This document shows, piece after piece, positions 10,603 to 17,803 of a stretch of DNA of 17,803 nucleotides (within the stretch, counting starts at the first letter, position 1; each line of letters starts with the position of its first letter). A program made the position numbers and the translations under genes. The notes under the pieces are model-generated. The model saw nothing but the letters and a program-made list of their open reading frames with translations. It was not told where the DNA came from and ran no database searches. The stretch comes from Jimgerdemannia flammicorona (lineage: Eukaryota; Mucoromycota; Endogonomycetes; Endogonales; Endogonaceae): positions 1-17,803 of the forward strand of contig RBNI01002683.1 of NCBI GenBank assembly GCA_003990745.1, read 5' to 3'.

Positions 10603-10806
10603 GTCAGTTCTGATTCACTTACACACAATCTCTTGCAAGCAATCTAAAAGATAACAAGACAGTTAAAGATAAGAAGTTTGAGGACTATAAGACCTTAGAA
10701 AGGCACTCCAATAAGAACTTGCTTATAACAAACTTAAGTTAGTCTAAGAGATATACCTTGAAGAGAATCTGACGAATTTGAAGGACTCAGTGACCACTAC
10801 ATGACA

Positions 10807-10926
10807 ACTTGGTGCCCATTGGCTGGTGATTCAAGATGAATCCCTCACTTTCAAGCTGAAAAATGAACAACCCCTACAATAACTACCCTGACTACAAGAG
10901 TCACCCCTGCAAGAATTCAAGATAAG
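10807..10926 (+). other. Leader with possible primer-binding site
   Basis: TGGTGCCCATTGG begins at 10810, three bases after the proposed LTR end. Starting with TGG suits pairing with the CCA end of a tRNA, but I could not match it to a tRNA with confidence, and mutation may have blurred it. In the gag frame the codons before 10927 also read plausibly (VTPARIQDK), so gag may start further upstream than the ATG given. Confidence 0.35.
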
Positions 10927-11738
10927 ATGGAAATGTGTCTCCCCACATTCTATGGATATATTACTGAAGAGTCAATCCTGACCTTCATTGAAGACTTTGA
11001 ACAATCTGCTACTATACAAGCCCTTGGTGTGGATGCACAATTGGCCCTTCTATCAGTCAGCCTCAGAGGACCTACCAGAGATAAGTTCAATACAGCTACT
11101 ATTGCTGATAATGGTGCAGCCAAACTTACCAATATGAAGGCCTTTCTCAGAACAATATACTATACTGAAGAGATCAAGCAAGCTCTCAAGGATCAACTCA
11201 ATACTATCTACCAGGGACTTAGTGAAGATCCCAACTCATTCTATACCCAAATCTGTCATCAGATTGTCTTGGCTGGCTATGATGATGCTCTCAAGGAACA
11301 AATAGTGGATTTAACCTTCCTCAATAGAGTTCACTCTGAAATTGCCCTAGCAATCTGGTCTACTCCAGCTGCACTGACCCTTGATCAGAAGTGGTCTTTG
11401 CACAGAGATATTGGACTGTCAGATACCCTGCTGAACACTCAATAGAGAAAATAACTGGCATTAAGATGGAGTCATCAAAACCAACTAGTATCATACCTGC
11501 TACAGTTGTAAACAGACAACTATCCCCACCTACTCCCAAGACAGCCAAAGCTGACCCAGTGGAGGAACTTGCCAAATAGTTCGCTGAGATGACTACACAC
11601 CTTGGTAATGTTATTAGAGAAGTCCAAAGTGCCAACAGGAGACCAGTGCAGAGATTTGCAATTGCTACAGAAGAATGCAATATCATATGCTTCAGATGTA
11701 GAGAAGAAGGCCACTATGCAAAGAATTGCATAACTTAA
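10927..11738 (+). pseudogene. gag: gag (capsid and nucleocapsid), frameshifted
   Basis: Gag forms the particle that packages the element RNA. The first part (ATG 10927 to TAG 11443-11445) has the look of a retrotransposon gag domain: PTFYGYITEESILTFIEDFE near the start, then SLRGPTRDKFNT and a helical stretch. Near 11390 the sense continues in another frame (VVFAQRYWTVRYPAEHS), so one base has been gained or lost there. Downstream, after a TAG at 11577, a perfect CCHC zinc knuckle C-x2-C-x4-H-x4-C (CFRCREEGHYAKNC) lies at 11688-11729, followed by TAA at 11736. The frame shift lies inside gag, upstream of the knuckle, so it looks like damage and not programmed recoding. Confidence 0.8.
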
Positions 11739-12600
11739 ATAAGATACAAAGCCCAATCAAGCAATGCTAGTAGAACCAGAGAACAAACTAATGCAGTAGC
11801 CATCAAGGAGATTGGCGATACTGATGATGAAGAATACTATGAGGAGCTTGAATTCTACCCTACTACTAAAGGTACCAGAACCCAGTCTAAGCTCTATGAC
11901 AAGAAGAGCAACAGTAAGCCAGTTGGAAGACCAAAGAAGACCCCAGCTGTCACTATTCAAAACAAGACTCAATCTGAGGAGGTTGATCAAGACATAGAGT
12001 TAGATGAAACTGCCTGCAAAATTATTGAAGGCATTACTCCAGTCTCAGGAAAAAGCAAAAGCAAGAAGGAACAGAAGCTATGCAAGACCAATATCCACTA
12101 GTATGATATCTACAAGGACCTCAAGGAATAGAAGGTCAATGCTACTTTTGGACAGCTAGCCAAAGTCCCTGCCTTCAGACAGCAGTTGAGAGTAGGACTT
12201 ATAACTACTGTCAAGAATCAAGAGTACAAGATTGTAGAAGCTTACAATGTACTGGAAGAATCTAAAAACTCAGGTAAAGAATCTGAAGACCAATGCAAGA
12301 CATCAGCCTATACTCCATGTCAGATTGAAGACTATATCTTTGATGCCATCATTGATACTGGTGCCTCATGAGCAAGAAAGCAATTGACTGCCTAGGCTGG
12401 AACATTGAAGAGTCTACCAAGATGGTTTATGTTACAGCAGATGGTATATGAGCTATCCCTCTTGGCAAAATCTGAGAAGTCCCCATCAAGATAAGAGGAG
12501 CTACCATCCTAGTAGATGTAATTGTTACAAGCACCACCAACTATGACATCCTCATTGGCAATCAATGGCTTCATAAGGCCAAGGCTATCATTGACCTCAA
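11739..12600 (+). pseudogene. pro: gag-pol linker and aspartic protease
   Basis: The knuckle frame runs on through an acidic and basic linker (with GRPKKTP near 11930, resembling an AT-hook) and NATFGQLAKVPAFRQQL, similar to the segment before the protease in other gypsy elements. The protease active site FDAIIDTGAS ends at 12368 with Asp-Thr-Gly at 12354-12362. The next recognisable part, MSKKAIDCLGW, follows at once in another frame, so a small deletion with frame change lies right behind the active site; two or three residues usually sit between these parts. The C-terminal protease motif YDILIGNQWL is at about 12541-12570. TAG and TGA codons break both parts. Confidence 0.7.
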
Positions 12601-12829
12601 TGCCTAGAAGATCCAGATCAACTATATAGAAAGAAAGGTATAAGTCTCTATCAATGTCCACAAAGGTGTCCTACCTGAAATGGAGGAAGGAGATGAAGAG
12701 GACATAGAGGTCTTCATGCACTCAGTGAATAAGAACAAGAACAAGACACCTAAGCTCACAGATGAGCAGTAGTATAATAAGATCATCAATAGCTATGCCC
12801 CTCAAGGAAGATGCCCCCATGGTATAAGG

Positions 12830-13690
12830 ATGTACTGCTCTGAACACCTGAATTACTACTGGTCCTGTATCAGTGAAGTCAGGAAAATCCACCAACAGAA
12901 ATACAAGCAAGAAGCTGCTGAAGCAAAAAGGAAAGCTGAAGAAGATGACCAGCCCCCTGAGCTTCAGACTGACAGTGACAATGAGGAGGAACAAGAATCA
13001 GACATCACTCTCAAGGTCAAGAAGTTTCACCCTAAAGCCAAGATCTCAGAATACAAGACTGAAGGAGCCATAGGAATGGACCTTGTCAGCATTCAAGATG
13101 CTACCCTCAAACCACAGACCACCACCCTACTTGGTACTGGAATTGGAGTCAAGTTGCCAGAAAACCATACTGGAATCATCAAGACTAGGAGCAGTCTGGC
13201 CAAAAGTGAAATCTCAGTTGAAGGAGGAGTAATTGATCCTGATTACACTGGCAAGATCTTTCTCATAGACAGGAATCACAACCCCACCACCCCATTCGAA
13301 ATCAAGAAGCATGACAGGATTGGCCAGATACTGATCTATGAAATCAAGAAGCCTAATATCACTGAAGCCATCAAACTCATCAAGACTAAGAGAGGAGAAC
13401 AAGACTTTGGATCTACTAGAAGAGGAGCCTATGCCACCACCAAGATTACTAAACTTGAACACAAGAAAGACAAGGACCAGAACAAGCACATATATACTAT
13501 TGGAGAAAACTTTCCCCTGGAAGAACAACTTCTCAAGATCCTGCACCAGAACAAAGAAGTACTTGCTACAGACTTCAGGGATATCCACAATCAAGAACCC
13601 AAGTACTACCATGAAGTTGACACTAGTGATACTAAGCCCATTTACCAGAAAGCCAGATCCATATCACCTGCCTACAGAGAATGGCTGTGA
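12830..13690 (+). pseudogene. dut: pol segment with dUTPase domain, between protease and reverse transcriptase
   Basis: Longest stop-free stretch of the pol (286 codons). A dUTPase domain spans about residues 59-199 (13004-13426). All five motifs of the trimeric family are visible: 1, GAIGMDLVS (79-87); 2, RSSLAKS (120-126); 3, GGVIDPDYTGKI (132-143) with the catalytic Asp and the Tyr; 4, DRIGQILIYEI (162-172); 5, RGEQDFGSTRRG (188-199) with the Phe that stacks on uracil. The enzyme would cut dUTP to dUMP and pyrophosphate and so limit uracil entering the cDNA. The N-terminal ~58 residues are charged and coiled; the rest (LEEQLLKILHQNKEVLATDF) leads into RT. It is a domain of the polyprotein, so the Met at 12830 is not a true start. 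Codons continue in frame on both sides across stops. Confidence 0.88.
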
Positions 13691-14455
13691 GCAGAACTCA
13701 AGGAAATGGAAGAAGCCAGAATTATCAAGCAAGCTATCAGTTCCTGGGCTTCACTCATTGTCCTCATCCCAAAGAAAGGAAGCAAGCCTGGAGAGTTTGT
13801 GCCAAAACTCTGCATTGACTACAGAAAGCTCAATACTATCACCAAGAAGAATAGGCAGCCCTTGCCAAATATTCAAGAAATCCTTACTATCCTTGGAAGC
13901 AAAGCCAAATACTATACCACCTTGGATCTGTTTTCAGGCTTCCATCAGATTGGTCTCACTCAAGATATCAGTGAGAAATCAGCCTTCATCACACCTGATG
14001 CCACCTATATCTATCTGTGAATGCCATTTGGAATATACAATGCCCCAGCAAGTTTCCAGCAAATGATGAACAGAGTCTTCAGCAATGAGATTGGAAAATG
14101 GCTCTTTATCTATGTTGATGATGTGATCATCTTCAGCAACACTATATAGGAATATATCAATCACATACAGCTAGCCCTCAAGAAGCTCAAGGAGCATGGC
14201 CTTTACATCAAGCCCAAGAAATACAAGTTTGTGGCTCAAGAAATCACCTACCTAGGACACCTCATCAATCAGACTAGAATCCATACAGACCCTATGAAGA
14301 TTGAGGCTAATGTAGCCTATCCAAGACCCAGAACAACTACAAGAGTCCATGTCTTTCTTGGACTGGCCAGCTACTACAGAAGATTCATCAAAGGATACTC
14401 CAACATTGTAGCACCTATCTATGAGCTACTGAAGAAGGAAACCAAATTTGAATGA
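13691..14455 (+). pseudogene. Ty3/gypsy reverse transcriptase, inactivated
   Basis: Same frame as the dUTPase segment. Motifs in order: LIVLIPKKG, LCIDYRKLN (13809-13835), PLPNIQEIL, TLDLFSGFHQIGL, then MPFGIYNAPASFQQ, and the catalytic YVDD at 14111-14122 in LFIYVDDVIIFSN, followed by KKYKFV, YLGHLI and GLASYYRRFIKGYS. This is a textbook gypsy RT. Stops interrupt it at 13688 (TGA), 14018 (TGA, just before MPFG), about 14147 (TAG in a place where Gln is likely) and 14453 (TGA in FE-stop-T, where relatives have Trp). The catalytic Asp pair is kept. Confidence 0.9.
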
Positions 14456-14937
14456 ACTAAGGAATACCAAGAAACCTTTAATAAACTCAAGACCAGGTTG
14501 ACCCAAGTACCTATCCTCAGAAGACTAGATTGGAACCTAGAATTCATCCTGCAGACAGATGTGAGTACTATAGAACTTGGAGTAGTCCTAGCTCAGAAGA
14601 AAGATGGATATGAATATATCATCTTCTATACAAGCCAAGATATCTGTAGAGCAGAACAAAACTATGAGTTATGCAAGCTTAAATGCTTAGCAGTAGTTTG
14701 GACAGTAGACAAGTTCCACTACTATCTAGCCAGGAAATACTTCACCATTCAAACAGACCATTCTGCTCTTGCCTGACTATTCCACACTCTGAACCCCAAA
14801 GGAATATATGACAGATAGATCTACAGGCTGCAAGAGTATGACTGTACTGTCAAGCACTACTCAGGAAGAACCAACACCAATGCTGATGTACTCTCAAGGA
14901 CACTCCAAAACACTCCCATCAAGATTACTCAATATGA
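14456..14937 (+). pseudogene. RNase H domain, with lost acidic residue
   Basis: Still in the RT frame. FILQTDVSTIELGVVLAQ holds the first catalytic Asp; FTIQTDHSALA holds a later one; YDCTVKHYSGRTNTNADVLSR is the usual end of the domain. Between them the usual NY...E.E.LAVVW motif reads NYELCKLKCLAVVW, so both Glu positions, one of them catalytic, are Lys (14675-14677 and 14681-14683). TGA at 14774, TAG near 14816 and TAA near 14939 also break the frame. RNase H would remove the RNA strand during cDNA synthesis. Confidence 0.8.
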
Positions 14938-16159
14938 ATAAGGAGTTATACTATGGATTAATCAGCTATCTTGGGCAGCAGAAGATGTCCAACCATCTTG
15001 AACCCTGGACAATCACCATTATCAACTGGACTTGGAAACAGTTTGAACTAGACAACACTATACTCAGAAAAGGAGGAAAGCTAGTAATATCCAAATACAA
15101 GAAGTATCAAGTAATGAAGGAAGTATATGAGCAAGGATACCTAGGAGGAACCAACACATATGACAAGGCAAGAAGAACCATGTGGTGGCCCAAGATAGAA
15201 GAAGACCTACACCAATTTGTCAAAGGGTGTGATAAGTAGCAAGACCAGATACCTGGGTCATCAAGAATTGAGCCTATCCCCTTCTACTACATTACAATAG
15301 ATATCATTGGACCACTATCAGTAATATTATCAAGAAACTGCTATATTATAGTTATTTAGACCTCTTTACCAAATAGATAGAAACAGGAGCATTATAAGAA
15401 GCCAATGTCCTCTCTATAGCTGACTTCTTGCACTGAGAAATCATCTGCTGCTACAAGACACTGAAGCAAATCACAACAGACTATGGCACAGAATTTGTCA
15501 ATGGATTCCACAAGATAATGTATCAGAAATACAAGATCCAGCATATCAAGACCACTACATATTACCCTCAAGGAAATGGACAGATAGAAAGAACCAACAA
15601 GACCCTCAAGAACATCCTGGCAAAGATCTCAGAGACATATGAGAATTGGGATAATTATCTCTCAACTGCTCTCTCTATCCTATGAGACATATAGTCACAG
15701 AGCACACACTTTACCCCAAGGGAACTGCTCTTTAGAGAAGAAGATTCTGATGGAACCTCAGCCACAAATCTAGACCTAATTTGGAGATAGATCAATGCAG
15801 AAATCCAGAGACTACACCAAATCAGAAAGAAGGCTGAAGATTATATCATCAAGTTACAAGCACTGACAAGGAAAAATGCAGAAAAGAATCACAAGACCCT
15901 AGAACTCATCCAAATTAGAGAAAAGATCCTACTGTATCAAAATATAGTAGAAGCCTCATAGTCATGAAAACTGGAGCCCAAATGAGAAGGACCCTTCTAT
16001 GTGCAAGATATCAAGAGAACTACCTTCTAGCTTAGAAAAATCTCAGGGACCATACTGCCTATCACAGTACATAGAAACAGACTCAAGAAGTACCATGAAT
16101 CTATACAAGAGAAGCAAAATGTGATGACCACCTGTGAGGTTCTAGTCCACGAATCATAA
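14938..16159 (+). pseudogene. Integrase with DD35E core and GPF end, frameshifted
   Basis: Sense passes into another frame between about 14940 and 15030 (ELDNTILRKGGKLVI, then MKEVYEQGYLGG and RTMWWPKIEEDLHQFVKGCDK), ending in TAG at 15237. It returns to the RT frame near 15357. The catalytic triad is present: Asp at 15300 (ITIDIIGPL), Asp at 15479 (TTDYGTEF) and Glu at 15587 (GNGQIERTNKTL); 35 residues separate the last two, a DD35E core. The C-terminal GPF module (EGPFYVQDI at about 15986, then VHRNRLKKYHE) is there; no chromodomain follows. The usual zinc-binding His and second Cys are not found where expected. Many TAG/TGA codons. The frame ends at TAA 16157-16159. Confidence 0.82.
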
Positions 16160-16460
16160 CAGCATGTCCTGTGACAAGTAGGCTATCTGTCTGGACCATT
16201 CTCTAAGGGATATGGCACCAGCAACTACTCATCTGTGAGACTTTCAAAGCCAGAGGAGTTTGAACCATCAACTGATTGGTCAAGATCATAATCAGGCCCT
16301 TGCTCTATATGAAGGGAGCAACTCTTCACTATTATGTCAAAATACAAAGAGAAGACACCAGCCTATAAATACCACTTTTTGACCCCTTGCCAGTGGTTAT
16401 GGAATCAGCAAATTTTTCAGGACTGGACTAATAAATAAGGATGCTCAAGAAGATCTTTAT
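16160..16460 (+). other. Non-coding stretch between integrase and polypurine tract
   Basis: About 300 bases with no coding sense that I can find. It holds a TATAAATA box at 16364-16371 and, some 60 bases further on, overlapping AATAAATAA, similar to the arrangement in the LTR near 10570-10602. Otherwise nothing recognisable. Confidence 0.5.
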
Positions 16461-16476
16461 TTAGGAGGAAGATATA
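16461..16476 (+). other. Polypurine tract
   Basis: AGGAGGAAGA within ttaggaggaagatata lies directly before the 3' LTR start at 16477. This is the position and composition expected for the primer of plus-strand DNA synthesis in an LTR retrotransposon. Confidence 0.7.
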
Positions 16477-16631
16477 TATAATAGTGACCCCAGAATGATG
16501 ACATCAGCACAAGAGACAGCCTTTCCTTACAAGCTACCAGATCAGAGCACAAGAAGATCATACAGTATATGAGATGAGCAATGATGACCAACTGTAAGTC
16601 ATTGTGACCACAGTATGGATATCTTGAGAAA

Positions 16632-16639
16632 TATAAAAA
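16632..16639 (+). promoter_or_regulatory. TATA-like box upstream of the LTR reading frame, 3' copy
   Basis: TATAAAAA, 79 bases before the last base preceding the ATG at 16718; counterpart of 9392-9399. The final G to A difference is one of the LTR transitions. Function inferred. Confidence 0.4.
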
Positions 16640-16717
16640 AAGGATCAAGAACTACAGTAGCAGCAACCAACAAGACCCACTAATCCCAAAATAGCTCAAA
16701 GACTTACTACAAACAAA

Positions 16718-17581
16718 ATGCCTGCTGCTCACCAAACCTCAAGGTCAAGGAACTACCAAGATATCTCAGTTAAAGAAAGGATATTCCAAGACATCAGAAG
16801 AGCCATGAGGACCTACTCAAGAAGGACTCCTAGTGTCAACCTGGGTACTGGTGACCCTTATCATTATATTCTCTACTATTATGAAATGGAAACAAGGATC
16901 ACCATTGCTACTGAATGCCTTCAAATGTGGCAGGAGTATGAAATAGGAAACCTCCTCTGCTGGGAGTTTCCACAGACCAGCCCCCAAGAGTTACAAGATA
17001 CCACTCCCATGGACATATGTGAAGCAAGGATAGCTAAGAAGATCCATCAGATCTTCAGGCATGCACTATGGTCAATCCCCAACTTGGAGCATGTTAGAGT
17101 CTCAGATTTCAGAGACCTGTCATTCTGCTGTATCAATGCACTAGAAACCAGGGTGGCTACAGAAGCCCAGTCTACTATTACCCTCAATAGTGATGAAGTA
17201 GAAGACTTCTGGCATCCTATCCTCCAGGACAACCCAGACCAATTTCTGCAAGGATTAATCTCAGTATTTCAAGGACCAAACATCCAGGTTAGACCTCCCC
17301 AAGACCCCACATTTGTCCCCTATTTTGTGGAAGAGAACCTCATAGACTAGAGAGCCCCAGACCTCCTTCTTGCTGCCATCAAACATGATGATATTATTGG
17401 CAATAATGTCATTCTGTATGATATATGTAAGATGCATGACATATATGAAGTATGCAAAATACATGACCTACATGATGACAATGACAAGACAGATGAGACA
17501 TTTGTTGACCTTATCTCCTTTGAAGACATCCTGACCTCTGATGAGGATGAAACCCCTATAGTCTTGAACATTCTGCTCTAA
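16718..17581 (+). pseudogene. LTR-encoded reading frame of unknown function, 3' LTR copy
   Basis: The better kept copy: 210 codons from ATG 16718 to TAG 17348-17350, and after that single stop the same frame continues for a further 76 codons to TAA 17579-17581. The 5' LTR copy shares this length and the same TAG. The product (MPAAHQTSRSRNYQ start) shows RTPSVNLGTGDPYHYILYYY, a patch TPMDICEARIAKKIHQIFRH and an Asp-rich end with ISFEDILTSDEDE. I do not recognise the family. Being in an LTR, it would be transcribed either from its own TATA-like box or as part of the genomic RNA. Whether it was ever translated is open. Confidence 0.6.
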
Positions 17582-17594
17582 GTCTCTTGGTTAT

Positions 17595-17682
17595 ACTGAA
17601 TAATGCCAGCACTGACATTTTGATGTAATACTGAGTAATATCAGCACTGGCATTTTGATGTGACACTGAATTATACCAGTAT
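17595..17682 (+). repeat. 35-bp tandem repeat in the 3' LTR
   Basis: Same repeat as 10356-10443: units at 17595-17629 and 17630-17664 and a partial third. The palindrome of unit 1 is spoiled here by a G to A change (CACTGACATT against CACTGGCATT). Confidence 0.75.
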
Positions 17683-17803
17683 CCTGAACCTGCACAACCA
17701 TCAGTACCAACCCTGGAACTTAGCAGTTTTTCCTGTCCTGGTATTTTATTTTAGTTATTGGAATTTATATTTAGCTTTATATCTTAGCAACCATTGAATT
17801 ATA

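Larger units (their letters stand above)
9237..10806 (+). repeat. 5' LTR of the gypsy element
   Basis: Matches 16477-17803 base for base apart from many transitions and rare one-base gaps. It starts TGTAACAG. The 3' boundary cannot be read directly because the other LTR is cut by the window at the equivalent of about 10564. I place it at 10806 (ends ATGACA), just before a TGG-starting possible primer site. A less likely alternative is 10623 (ends TTACA), which would leave almost no U5 after the AATAAA at 10597. At about 1.57 kb it is long for a gypsy LTR and holds an open reading frame, two TATA-like boxes and a tandem repeat. Confidence 0.75.
9237..17803 (+). mobile_element. Ty3/gypsy LTR retrotransposon with dUTPase, decayed, 3' end outside window
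   Basis: Order: 5' LTR, gag with CCHC knuckle, protease, dUTPase, reverse transcriptase, RNase H, integrase, polypurine tract, 3' LTR. RT and RNase H before integrase is the gypsy order. The LTRs start at 9237 (TGTAACAG) and 16477 (TATAATAG). The bases just before 9237 (tatat) may be the target-site duplication, whose partner lies outside the window. Gag and pol carry many TGA and TAG codons and several frame breaks (near 11390, 12368, 14940-15030 and 15357). No chromodomain is seen after integrase. The element sits inside the copia relic. Confidence 0.9.
16477..17803 (+). repeat. 3' LTR of the gypsy element, truncated by window end
   Basis: Aligns with 9237-10564 of the 5' LTR. Over the first 240 bases I count roughly 25 differences, all transitions, and one single-base gap. 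The terminal TGTAAC of the 5' LTR reads TATAAT here, so the TG end needed by integrase is mutated. The last ~240 bases of the LTR are outside the window. Confidence 0.88.

Noticed and set aside
10618..10623. TTACA as the end of the 5' LTR
   Set aside because: It mirrors the TGTAA start, but would leave almost no U5 after AATAAA and no TGG primer site follows. Kept only as an alternative.
11380..11400. Programmed frameshift in gag
   Set aside because: It lies within the capsid part, before the zinc knuckle, and no slippery heptamer is evident; a simple indel is more likely.
12368..16159. Reassigned stop codons (TGA or TAG read as amino acids)
   Set aside because: Stops fall at Trp, Arg and Gln positions alike, TAA occurs too, true frame breaks are present, and LTR comparison shows CAG and CAA becoming stops. 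Mutation explains it better than a variant code.
16090..16159. Chromodomain after the integrase
   Set aside because: Only about 25 residues follow the GPF module before the final TAA, with no aromatic cage or chromodomain pattern.
1..17803. CRISPR array, bacterial operon, rRNA or host metabolic gene
   Set aside because: No regularly spaced short repeats, ribosome-binding sites, RNA gene motifs or non-transposon protein families were seen apart from the dUTPase domain, which is within pol.

Overview
The window is a nest of decayed retrotransposons, with no host gene, tRNA, rRNA or CRISPR array that I can see. The combination of an L1-like LINE, a Ty1/copia relic and a Ty3/gypsy element, all riddled with C-to-T type (transition) nonsense mutations and almost without CpG, suggests a transposon-rich filamentous fungus whose repeats are methylated and deaminated or hit by a RIP-like process. 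The species cannot be named from this sequence.

Layout. (1) 1-5852, minus strand: LINE copy A, apparently full length, with 5' leader, ORF1, ORF2 (endonuclease plus reverse transcriptase) and an A-tail at the very start of the window. (2) 5853-8144, minus strand: the 5' part of a second copy, B (leader, ORF1, first ~60 codons of ORF2). B stops exactly where A begins, so A most likely landed inside B's ORF2. (3) 8145-9236, minus strand: a very A+T-rich Ty1/copia pol relic, cut by LINE B on one side and by the gypsy element on the other. (4) 9237-17803, plus strand: a Ty3/gypsy element with a ~1.57 kb 5' LTR, gag, protease, dUTPase, reverse transcriptase, RNase H, integrase, a polypurine tract and most of the 3' LTR, which runs off the window.

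The inferred order of events is copia first, then LINE B into copia, LINE A into LINE B, and gypsy into copia. Nothing here looks able to move by itself: every reading frame carries stops, and the gypsy pol has at least four frame breaks.

The two most interesting points are a dUTPase domain with all five family motifs, placed between protease and reverse transcriptase in the gypsy pol, and a ~287-codon reading frame of unknown function carried inside each LTR behind its own TATA-like box.
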